Shown here piece by piece: positions 24,622 through 32,006 of a stretch of DNA of 64,000 nucleotides. The notes beneath the pieces were generated by a model that did no database searches, was not told where the DNA came from, and saw nothing but the letters and a program-made list of their open reading frames with translations. Numbering within the stretch: position 1 is the first letter of the stretch; each line of letters begins with the position of its first letter. The stretch covers positions 1-64,000 of the forward strand of contig NZ_DASZGI010000100.1 of the NCBI RefSeq assembly GCF_035938995.1, in the 5' to 3' direction. The DNA comes from DASZGI01 sp035938995 (lineage in GTDB: Bacteria > Actinomycetota > Actinomycetes > Streptomycetales > Catenulisporaceae). The position numbers and the translations under genes are program-made.

Positions 24622-24724
24622 GAGGAGCGTTCCTTCCCATCCCTCGTCCTTACGAATCAACGTCTTCAACCCTCGATCGGCTTCCCCACCGCCGAGGGCC
24701 GCCCCACTGGGGCTCGGCTCAAGC

Positions 24725-25213
24725 TCAAGTTGTGACGGCGGGCTGCTGTGCCCGCGCGGCGCGCGCGGCGCGCGCGGCCCGCAACGCCGCGATCTCGCCC
24801 TCGAAGTCCTCGAGCGAGTCGAACGCCCGGTAGACCGATGCGAAGCGCAGGTAGGCCACCACGTCCAGATCCCGCAGGGGGCCGAGTATCTCCAGCCCGA
24901 CCTCGTGGCTGGGCAACTCGGCCACGCCCTTGGCGCGGATCGCCTCCTCCACGCGCTGGGCCAGTTGCGCGATCTGGTCCTCGGTGACAGGCCGTCCCTG
25001 ACAAGCCTTGCGCACGCCACCGACAACTTTCTCGCGGCTGAACGGTTCGGTGACCCCGGATCGCTTGACGACCAGTAGGGCGGCGGTCTCAACCGTGGTG
25101 AACCGTCGGTTGCACTGGGGGCAGGAGCGGCGGCGGCGGATCGCGGTGCCGTCTTCGGTGGTCCGCGAGTCGATCACCTTGCTGTCGGTGTGGCGGCAGA
25201 ACGGACAGTGCAC
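24725..25213 (-). CDS. nrdR: Transcriptional repressor NrdR
   Basis: This 162-residue protein has an N-terminal zinc ribbon (CPFC ... CPQC) and an ATP-cone (about residues 48-138: LVVKRSGVTEPFSREKVVGG), and represses ribonucleotide reductase genes in response to dATP/ATP. The GTG start 25213 gives the family N-terminus V(M)HCPFCRHTDSKV; GGGAGG stands about 12 nt upstream. The tail is an unusual Ala/Arg repeat (RAARAARAARAQQ). It precedes nrdJ, as in Streptomyces, and two NrdR boxes lie upstream. Confidence 0.95.
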   Translation of the reverse strand: MHCPFCRHTDSKVIDSRTTEDGTAIRRRRSCPQCNRRFTTVETAALLVVKRSGVTEPFSREKVVGGVRKACQGRPVTEDQIAQLAQRVEEAIRAKGVAELPSHEVGLEILGPLRDLDVVAYLRFASVYRAFDSLEDFEGEIAALRAARAARAARAQQPAVTT

Positions 25214-25297
25214 GGCTGACCGGCCTCCCTCGGCGACGGACGGTGACGAACCTGTGGACACACGCTGTGCATAACCCCGTGACCTGCCGGGCGTTGA

Positions 25298-25346
25298 TAC
25301 CACAAGTTGTGGAGTACTTCAGGCCCAGCGAGTACTAGATGTAGGG
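25298..25346. promoter_or_regulatory. Paired NrdR boxes upstream of nrdR-nrdJ
   Basis: CCACAAGTTGTGG (25300-25312) is a near-perfect palindrome. A second, weaker box TACTAGATGTA lies at 25333-25343, with centres 32 bp apart, about three helical turns. Tandem boxes at this spacing are typical of NrdR operators, so autoregulation of nrdR-nrdJ is likely. Confidence 0.65.
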
Positions 25347-25636
25347 GTACGGTAGTCCCGGCGAGCGGCCGTCCGCAAGCCGCACAGGGCCGAACGGGGA
25401 AGGATGTCCAAGCCCTGATCGGCTACGCTCCGCGATCGCTCCAGGTGGGCCGAATCACCTTTGCGGCGCAGGCGCAAGGGTGTTCGCCGCAAATTCCTTC
25501 GACCGGATGAATTCCCTGTGGAAAACGGGATGTTGCACCTTGCCTGGCAGCAGGATGGACCTAGCAGGGATAAACCGCGCCGCGAAGGGCTCGCGGACAG
25601 CGACACCGGGGCGATCGCCGGAGGGGAAGTGAACTC

Positions 25637-25671
25637 ACATGTTCGACCGAGTCGTTCGAACATGTGTTGCG
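25637..25671. promoter_or_regulatory. SOS box inside a 10-bp inverted repeat upstream of lexA
   Basis: ACATGTTCGA (25637-25646) and TCGAACATGT (25656-25665) are perfect inverted arms. The right arm continues as TCGAAC-ATGT-GTTGCG, close to the actinobacterial SOS box TCGAAC-N4-GTTCGA. It lies about 90 bp before lexA, so LexA probably represses its own gene. Confidence 0.7.
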
Positions 25672-25759
25672 CATTTGTCGTCCGATTCGGCTACCGTGGA
25701 TTAGGGGATCACCCGGGGTCCGTCTCCAGCGAAAAGGAACAGGGAAGGGAACCACGATC

Positions 25760-26659
25760 ATGGCCGGACGGAGCAGTGGAGCCGCGTCGAGGCGTCGCGT
25801 CGGCTCGCGCGGCGAGGGGGTGGACGCGGGCGGGGACGGCAAGCCCGGCACCGTCGTGCGCCAGCGCCGGAGGGGACCGGGGCGGTTGGGGCCGACCACC
25901 GCGGAGCTCTCCGACGTCACCCGAGTACCGCTGTCGCTGCGGCTGACCGATCGCCAGTGCCGGGTGCTGGAGGTGATTCAGGACTCGATCGACCGGCGCG
26001 GCTACCCGCCGTCGATGCGTGAGATCGGGGAGGCGGTGGGCCTCCAGTCGACCTCGTCCGTGCGGCACCAGTTGGTGGTGCTGGAGAACAAGGGTTTCAT
26101 CCGGCGGGACCCGAATCGGCCGCGAGCGTACATCGTGCGCGGCCCGAGCGACCCGACCCAGGCATGGCGGGCGCGGATGGCCCAGTCCCAGACCGCAGTG
26201 GCCGAGCAGGCGGCGGTGCGGGAGGGCGGGGACACGGACGCGCAGGTCCTGCAGTTGCCGGGAATGGTCGGCGCGACCGAGTACGTGCCTCTGGTCGGCC
26301 GGATCGCGGCGGGCGGTCCGATCCTGGCCCAGGAGGAGATCGAAGAACTGATCCCGATGCCGCGCGACCTGGTGGGTGACGGCACCCTGTTCGCGCTGAC
26401 GGTGGTCGGGGACTCGATGGTGGATGCGGCGATCTGCGACGGGGACACGGTGGTGGTGCGTCAGCAGCCGACCGCCGAGTCCGGCGAGATCGTGGCGGCG
26501 ATGATCGACGGCGAGGCGACGGTCAAGCAGCTCAAGCTCCAGACCACGCCGACCGGCCGGCACGTCTGGCTGATGCCGCGCAATCCCGCCTACGACCCGA
26601 TCCCCGGAGACGAGGCTTCGATCCTCGGCCGGGTTGTGGCGGTGATGCGTCGCCTGTAG
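25760..26659 (+). CDS. lexA: SOS repressor LexA with long N-terminal extension
   Basis: This 299-residue repressor, longer than the usual 220-260, has about 55 extra basic residues before the winged helix (LTDRQCRVLEVIQDSIDRRG...). A linker follows, then an S24 peptidase domain. Autocleavage elements are present: Ala184-Gly185 (RIAAGGPI), nucleophile Ser219 (VVGDSMVDAA) and base Lys256 (ATVKQLK). RecA-stimulated cleavage during DNA damage should derepress SOS genes. The start ATG 25760 has AGGGAAGGGA just upstream. It is monocistronic. Confidence 0.93.
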   Translation: MAGRSSGAASRRRVGSRGEGVDAGGDGKPGTVVRQRRRGPGRLGPTTAELSDVTRVPLSLRLTDRQCRVLEVIQDSIDRRGYPPSMREIGEAVGLQSTSSVRHQLVVLENKGFIRRDPNRPRAYIVRGPSDPTQAWRARMAQSQTAVAEQAAVREGGDTDAQVLQLPGMVGATEYVPLVGRIAAGGPILAQEEIEELIPMPRDLVGDGTLFALTVVGDSMVDAAICDGDTVVVRQQPTAESGEIVAAMIDGEATVKQLKLQTTPTGRHVWLMPRNPAYDPIPGDEASILGRVVAVMRRL

Positions 26660-27214
26660 GCGAGGCGGGCCGGGGGCGGTGCGCGGCGAAGGCCGGGCAC
26701 CGCACGGCGACGCCAAGTAGGCGTTGCGGGGCGAGGCGCGGAGTTGGGCACCGCACCACGAAGCCGGGTAAGCCGAGGGCGCCCGCTGAAGCCGAGCACT
26801 GCACGGCGAACGCCGAGGGTGGGCTGGCCGGAGGGTGAGGCAAAGCCGAGCCCTCACGCGGCGCACCCGCCGGCAGCGCGGGGGTGGGTGGCTGAACTGA
26901 GGGTGAGGCGCAGCCGAACCCGCGCGGCGCACCCGGCGACAGCGTGGGGTAGCGCCAGGGATGGGCTCAACGGAGGTGAGGCGCAGCCGCGCCCTCACAC
27001 GCGCACCCGCTGGCAGCGCGGGGCAATGCCGGGCGACAGGCGGCGAACTCGCAAGCGTGCGGCCCCGAGCGCCATGCGGTAGCGCGCAGGCATGTGAAGC
27101 TGAGCGTTGCGCGGTACGTGCACAGCGTAGGAGGCGACCGCTGCGCCACAGCCCGCAGAGGCGTGAAACCGAGCTGCGCGGTCAGGGCATGGGCGAGTCG
27201 AGCCTCGGCAGGGC
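26660..27214. repeat. Repeat-rich intergenic DNA with three units of about 70 bp
   Basis: A GGTGAGGC(A/G)CAGCCG-like core recurs at 26834, 26902 and 26975, each followed by a CACGCGGCGCACCCG-like segment and GGCAGCGCGGGG. Shorter related pieces precede it. No frame shows coding features. It forms the left part of a 1-kb repeat zone between lexA and dinG. Confidence 0.65.
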
Positions 27215-27310
27215 GAGGCTGCGAGGCTGCGAGGCTGCGAGGCTGCGAGGCTGCGAGGCTGCGAGGCTGCGAGGCTGCGAGGCTGCGAGGCTGCGAGGCT
27301 GCGAGGCTGC
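27215..27310. repeat. Octanucleotide microsatellite, 12 perfect copies of GAGGCTGC
   Basis: The unit GAGGCTGC is repeated exactly 12 times without interruption. Because 8 is not a multiple of 3, gain or loss of a unit would shift any reading frame, but no gene was found across it. Perfect long repeats like this usually vary in copy number. Confidence 0.95.
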
Positions 27311-27321
27311 GAGGCGAGTGT

Positions 27322-27357
27322 CAGCCGCCGGGTTGTGTGCGCACAACCCGGCGGCTG
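27322..27357. terminator. 16-bp perfect stem-loop next to the octamer repeat
   Basis: CAGCCGCCGGGTTGTG (27322-27337) pairs perfectly with 27342-27357 around TGCG. It is a very stable hairpin with no T-run. It could stop transcription arriving from either lexA or dinG. Confidence 0.6.
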
Positions 27358-27525
27358 CGCAGAGAAGCTTTGGGGGCACCGAGTTCGGCGTGCGCGCACG
27401 CCGGGAAACCACGGCGCGCCCGGCTAGGTTTCGACGGCATGCCGGTCGGATTTCGGCAGCAGGGGCGCTGACGGCGTGTCAGAAGTACGCGGGGTCTCGT
27501 CGGGACGTGCCCGCGTTCATGAAGT

Positions 27526-27750
27526 CTTGCCGGGCAGTGCCCGACAGCGGCTCGTCAGGAATGCTCGATCGGTCGGCTTGTCAGGAATGTCTAGCGGCTG
27601 ACTCATCAGGAATGTCTGGCGGTCGGCTTGCCAGGATGTCCGGCGGTCGGCTCGTCGGGAATGCCCGACAGCCCGCTCGTTAGGAGTGTCCGGGAGCTGG
27701 CTCGTCGGGAATGCTCGACGGCCGACTCGTCAGGAGTGCTCGGCGTCGAG
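27526..27750. repeat. Array of nine 25-bp imperfect repeats copying the dinG 3' end
   Basis: Units beginning C(T)CGTCAGGAATG-like recur every 25 bp (27526, 27551, 27577, then 27602 to 27726, with one 1-bp gain and one loss). Several units form short hairpins such as TCGGG-AATG-CCCGA. The last unit overlaps codons LDAEHS and the stop of dinG, so the array looks like repeated copying of the gene terminus. A longer related unit precedes it at 27496. Confidence 0.8.
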
Positions 27751-29901
27751 GCGGCGGAGGGCGGCGCGGACGAGCTTGGGGTCGTCGGTCGGCCAGAACG
27801 GGGGCAACGAGGCGCGGAGGAATCCCGCGTAGCGCGCGGTGGCTAGGCGGGAGTCGAGGATCGCTACCGCTCCGCGGTCGCCTGCGGCACGGACCAGGCG
27901 GCCCGCGCCCTGGGCGAGGAGCAGGGCGGCATGCGTGGCGGCGACGGCCATGAAGCCGTTTCCACCGTTGCGGGCCACCGCTTCCTGGCGGGCTGCTGCG
28001 AGTGGGTCGTCCGGACGCGGGAAGGGGATCCGGTCGATCACGACGAGCTGGCACGACGGGCCTGGAACGTTGACCCCTTGCCAGAGGGAGAGCGTGCCGA
28101 ACAGACACGTACGCGGGCTCTCGCCGAACCGCGAGATCAGCTGGGGCAGCGAATCTTCTCCCTGGCACAGCACGTTGAAGTCGAGCCGCTTCGGGATCGC
28201 TTCGGCGGCCGACTGTGCGGCGCGCAGCGAGGAGAACAGGCCCAAGGTCCGTCCGCCGGCTGCGTCGATCAACTCGGCGAGTTCGTCGAGTTGATCGGGG
28301 CGGATTCCGTCGCGGCCGGGCGGATCCAGATGCCGCGCAATATAGAGGATGCCCTGCTTTCGGTAGTCGAAGGGCGACCCGACGTCGAGCGCGTGCCAGC
28401 GGATCGGGTGATCGGCTGATTCCGCCTCCGCCCCCGCCGTCTCCGCCGCCGAATCCCGCTCCGATTCCGTCTCTTCCGCGTTGGCGACTTCGTCGGAGTC
28501 TGGGTTTCCGTCTGGCGTGTCGACGGGTTTTGCATCGGGCTCTGTGCCGCGTTCGGTGTCCTGGATGTCTTGCTCTGTTTTGGCCGGCTGCGCCGCCGCT
28601 TCGGGCATTCGGTCGGCGCGCTCCTCCGGGTAAAGGCCGACCGAGCGTGCGACGCCGTCGAAGTCTCCGCCGAGCTTCAGCGTCGCCGACGTCAGGACCA
28701 CATGACTCCGGGCAAACAACCGGTGGCGCAGCTGCTGGGCGACTGAGAGCGGGGCGATGCGCAGCGAGCTGAACCGGTCGCCGCGGTCAAGCCAGATCAC
28801 ATCGTCGGACGCGCAGAGCAGCATTCGATCGGAGAGCTCGAAGACTTGCTCGATCGCGGCCTGGGCCTGCCGCCGTGCTCCCTCCTCCCCCGCTCCTTTA
28901 TCCCGATCGCGGTCCCGATTCCTGGCCAGGGCGCTGATTGCCTGGCGGGCCGCGTCGCGCACTTGAGTAAGGGCGTCCACGATTTCTTCGGGCAGATATT
29001 GGGCGTAGCGGCGCGCGTCTGCGCTCTCGACGACCTCGCGGAACAGCTCGCTGGCCTGCTCGAGCACGAGCTGGGTCTTTTCGTCGACGTGCTTGCGAAT
29101 GCGTCTGGCCGCGCGGTCGACGGTGCCCGACGGCAGCTCCCCGGAGTTGGCCCCGGTGGCGCGCGAGACTAGCTCGTGTGCCTCGTCGATGACCACCGCG
29201 TCGTGTTCGGGCAGAACTTGAATTTCACTGTCGAAGGTGTCGATTGCCAGCAACGCGTGGTTGGTGACAATGACGTCGGCCTCGCGGGCGTGTTCGCGTG
29301 CGGCCTCCGCGAAGCACTCGGTACCGAAGGGACACTTGGCGGCGGTCAGGCATTCGCGGGCGCTGACGGAGACGGCGTTCCACACTCGGTCATTGACGCC
29401 CGGTACAAGATCGTCCCGGTCGCCGGTGTCCGTCTCGTCGGCCCACTCGCGCACCCGCAGCACCTGTCGGCCGAGTTCGGTGACAGCCGAGGCGTCGAAG
29501 AGGGTTTCTTCGCTCTCGTCGCCACCACCGCCGTCGATCTTGTAGCGGCACACGTAGTTGCTGCGGCCTTTGAGCAGTGCGAACTCCGGTTCGCGGCCGA
29601 GTGCTGGGGCCAGAGCACTGGCGATCAGCGGAAGGTCGTGGGCGACGAGCTGCCGCTGGAGAGCGAGCGTCGCGGTGGCGATGACGACGCGCCGGTTCTG
29701 ACGCTCAAGGCAGTGGGCGATCGCTGGGACGAGGTAGGCGAGCGATTTGCCGGTCCCGGTGCCGGCTTGGACAAGCAGCGGATCCCCGTCCGCGAGCGCC
29801 TTGCGGACTGCCTTGGCCATCTCGACTTGCCCTGACCGTGGCTCGCCGCCGACTGCGCCGACCGCGGTGGTGAGGAGGGATTCGAGATCGGCTTTGCCCA
29901 T
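27730..29901 (-). CDS. dinG: DinG/XPD-family ATP-dependent DNA helicase
   Basis: This 723-residue superfamily 2 helicase has Walker A AGTGTGKSLA near residue 45, an Fe-S cluster region with four Cys (YVCRYK, then ECLTAAKCPFGTEC), the DEAH box VIDEAHEL and C-terminal motifs V-VI (FGTLSLWQGVNVPG, GAGRLVRAAGDRG). It should unwind DNA 5' to 3' during repair. A Glu/Asp-rich insertion near residues 445-500 splits the two RecA lobes and is probably disordered. The start ATG 29901 fits the family. No SOS box was seen upstream. Confidence 0.92.
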   Translation of the reverse strand: MGKADLESLLTTAVGAVGGEPRSGQVEMAKAVRKALADGDPLLVQAGTGTGKSLAYLVPAIAHCLERQNRRVVIATATLALQRQLVAHDLPLIASALAPALGREPEFALLKGRSNYVCRYKIDGGGGDESEETLFDASAVTELGRQVLRVREWADETDTGDRDDLVPGVNDRVWNAVSVSARECLTAAKCPFGTECFAEAAREHAREADVIVTNHALLAIDTFDSEIQVLPEHDAVVIDEAHELVSRATGANSGELPSGTVDRAARRIRKHVDEKTQLVLEQASELFREVVESADARRYAQYLPEEIVDALTQVRDAARQAISALARNRDRDRDKGAGEEGARRQAQAAIEQVFELSDRMLLCASDDVIWLDRGDRFSSLRIAPLSVAQQLRHRLFARSHVVLTSATLKLGGDFDGVARSVGLYPEERADRMPEAAAQPAKTEQDIQDTERGTEPDAKPVDTPDGNPDSDEVANAEETESERDSAAETAGAEAESADHPIRWHALDVGSPFDYRKQGILYIARHLDPPGRDGIRPDQLDELAELIDAAGGRTLGLFSSLRAAQSAAEAIPKRLDFNVLCQGEDSLPQLISRFGESPRTCLFGTLSLWQGVNVPGPSCQLVVIDRIPFPRPDDPLAAARQEAVARNGGNGFMAVAATHAALLLAQGAGRLVRAAGDRGAVAILDSRLATARYAGFLRASLPPFWPTDDPKLVRAALRRLDAEHS

Positions 29902-30036
29902 GGAGCAATAGGGTACGGGGCCGGGCCGACAAGCAAGGTCGAGTTAGGGATGGAGGGTGAGACGGAGGGTGTGAGGGGCGGACGTGGAGGCGGCGGGAGG
30001 AGGGTGCGGGATTGGGACGGAGGGAATAGTGGGGAC

Positions 30037-30081
30037 GGGAGGAGGGAGGAGGGAGGAGGGAGGAGGGAGGAGGGGCGGGAG
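30037..30081 (+). repeat. G-rich 7-bp tandem repeat downstream of the siderophore operon
   Basis: Repeats of GGAGGGA give at least five runs of three or more G within 45 bp on the plus strand, a G-quadruplex-type sequence. It lies between dinG and the end of the rhb-like operon, where it would be C-rich in the operon transcript. Confidence 0.8.
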
Positions 30082-30119
30082 GCAAGGAAGGCGGGGCGGG
30101 AAGGCGGGGCGCAGATGGG

Positions 30120-32006
30120 TCAAGCGGGCGGGGCGAGGGGGTTGGGGACGTCGCCGAAGGCTTCGACGTGAGGGCGGGTGGGTCGGTCGCGATAGCCGTC
30201 CAGAAGCAGGCGGTTGCGGTTGAGGCAGAGGCGGTCGATGCGCCGGGTGCCGAGGTCGAACAGCTCGTAACGGTCCGCGCGGTCGGGGAACTGGTCCTGG
30301 TAGGTCTTGATGGCTTGGCGCACCATCGCCCAGAACTCCGTCTCCTGGACGTCCAGGTGACGCTCGCAGATCTTGGCGAGGTAGCGGAAGTGGCCGATGA
30401 ACAGGCCGGCGTGCAGGAATTGGCAGAGGTAGTCCGGCTTCTCGCGCAGCAGTACCGCGGCGACTTGGTCCGGTAGGTCGGTGAGTTCAGGCAGGTCCGC
30501 TTCGACGAGGTTGACGTCGTCCACGAAGTCTTTGACCGCGAGGCGCGCCGGGATGTCCCGCTCGTCGTAGATGACGACCGCGTTTTCGCCGTGCGGGGAG
30601 AACGCCGTGCCGTACGCGTAAAGGAAGTGCAGGAGGGGCGGCAGGATGGCGGTGAACAGTCGGTCCAACCACCGGTGCGGCTCGAGGCCGGAACGGGCGA
30701 CTAGTTCGGCGAGCAGCGGTTTGCCGTCTGCGCCGAATGAGAGGAGGGCTGCAAGGGTGCGTGCCCGTTCTCCCGGTTGCAGTGCTGCTGGCAGTGGCTC
30801 GCGCCAGATCGCGCCGAGCAGCTCGCGGTACTGATACGGGATGCCCTCCATGCGGTCCAGCACGGGGTGGCCGACGGTCACGGACGCGACCTCGCCGAGG
30901 AGCGCGACCCTGCAGACATCGGAGAGGTAGGGGTCGGTGTGCGCGACACCTTGGAGCCATGCCGTGACGGCCGGGGCGGCGGCGGTGCGCTCAGTCGGGA
31001 GGCCGCGCCAGACCATGGTGTTGAGGACGGTCAGCGGGAGTTTCACGTGGCGCCGCTGCGGCGCTGAGATGTTGCTGAACGTGCGGATCGACTGCTGCGG
31101 CAGGTAGGAGTCGTCGCCCTCGCCGAGGTACACCATCCGCGCCGCCGCGATCTGCGGGCCGAACAGCGGCTGGATCGTCTCGTCCCACTGCCACGGGTGG
31201 ACCGGCAACCACCAGTACCGGGCCGGATTGCAGTTGTGCCGGATCAGCTCCGCCCCGAAGCGGACGCGCGCGGCCGGGGACAGCTCCTCGGTGTAGAGCC
31301 TGCGCGCGCCGAGCCCGCCGACCGCCTGATAGCACGCCAGATCGTCGCGCACCGCGATCCAGGGGAGCCGCACCGGCTGCCGCGCCTCAGGGGCGTACCG
31401 CAGGGCGTCCTGCGCGGAGAAACCGACCCGGCCCTTGTTGAACGCGATCCACGGATGGCCGGTCTGGTGCCCCTCGAGTTCCGCGTAGCCGAGATCGGCC
31501 AGTTCGGCGGCGGTGAGCGTCGCGGTGGACAGGATCTCGGCATCCGCGGCGAGCGTGGCCGCCATTTCCCGCACCAGGTGACCGGCCGTGTCGCCGGGCA
31601 GCCCGAGGGTCGAGGCCGCGTCCGCGATGAACGCGAGGGGGTCGGCGGCCGGATGTCCGGCCCGGCGGACCGAGCCGGGATCGACGAACCAGGACGCGTA
31701 TGCGCCGCGCTCGGCACGGAAGCGGTACTCGACGCCGTCGAGGGCGAGCCGGTGCCAGCCGTCCTGGTCGGGCTCGGGGGCGAGGAGGTCTTCGTAGGCG
31801 AACTCGCCGATGGTCTTGGCCAGCAGCGCGCGCCCGGCCTGCCGCCAGCGCAGCTCCGGATCGTTGGGCGGCGCCGAACGGGTGCCGCTGGAGTCAGTGC
31901 GCGCGGCCGGGAGCTGCGCGGCATAGGGCGTCTGGGTCTGCGTCTGTGTCTGCGTAATCGGGTGCGGGGCGGGGACCGCCGAGGTGTCCGTGCTGCCGGA
32001 TGTCAT
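30120..32006 (-). CDS. rhbF: NIS siderophore synthetase, IucC/RhbF type
   Basis: This 628-residue enzyme of the IucA/IucC family condenses the second hydroxamate arm onto citrate using ATP. Family features are HPWIAFNKGRVGFS, LPVHPWQWDE, the nucleotide site SIRTFSNISAPQRRHVKLPL, and the C-terminal ferric-reductase-like FhuF part ending LCLNRNRLLLDGYRDRP. The first 50 residues contain a TQTQTQTQ stretch and are not part of the fold. The start ATG 32006 has GGAGGAATT 7 nt upstream, although it lies 113 bp inside the preceding gene. It is the last gene of a six-gene operon. Confidence 0.9.
   Translation of the reverse strand: MTSGSTDTSAVPAPHPITQTQTQTQTPYAAQLPAARTDSSGTRSAPPNDPELRWRQAGRALLAKTIGEFAYEDLLAPEPDQDGWHRLALDGVEYRFRAERGAYASWFVDPGSVRRAGHPAADPLAFIADAASTLGLPGDTAGHLVREMAATLAADAEILSTATLTAAELADLGYAELEGHQTGHPWIAFNKGRVGFSAQDALRYAPEARQPVRLPWIAVRDDLACYQAVGGLGARRLYTEELSPAARVRFGAELIRHNCNPARYWWLPVHPWQWDETIQPLFGPQIAAARMVYLGEGDDSYLPQQSIRTFSNISAPQRRHVKLPLTVLNTMVWRGLPTERTAAAPAVTAWLQGVAHTDPYLSDVCRVALLGEVASVTVGHPVLDRMEGIPYQYRELLGAIWREPLPAALQPGERARTLAALLSFGADGKPLLAELVARSGLEPHRWLDRLFTAILPPLLHFLYAYGTAFSPHGENAVVIYDERDIPARLAVKDFVDDVNLVEADLPELTDLPDQVAAVLLREKPDYLCQFLHAGLFIGHFRYLAKICERHLDVQETEFWAMVRQAIKTYQDQFPDRADRYELFDLGTRRIDRLCLNRNRLLLDGYRDRPTRPHVEAFGDVPNPLAPPA

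Noticed and set aside
22531..24735. Long plus-strand open frame opposite nrdJ
   Set aside because: It mirrors a certain gene; high G+C gives few stops in the opposite frame. The translation is Arg/Asp/Val-rich without family features.
26961..27683. Plus-strand frame across the octamer repeat
   Set aside because: The translation is only repeat products (RGCEAARL). No ribosome site or homology pattern, and it spans a 16-bp stem.
27526..27750. CRISPR array
   Set aside because: The 25-bp units abut with no spacers and grade into the dinG coding end.
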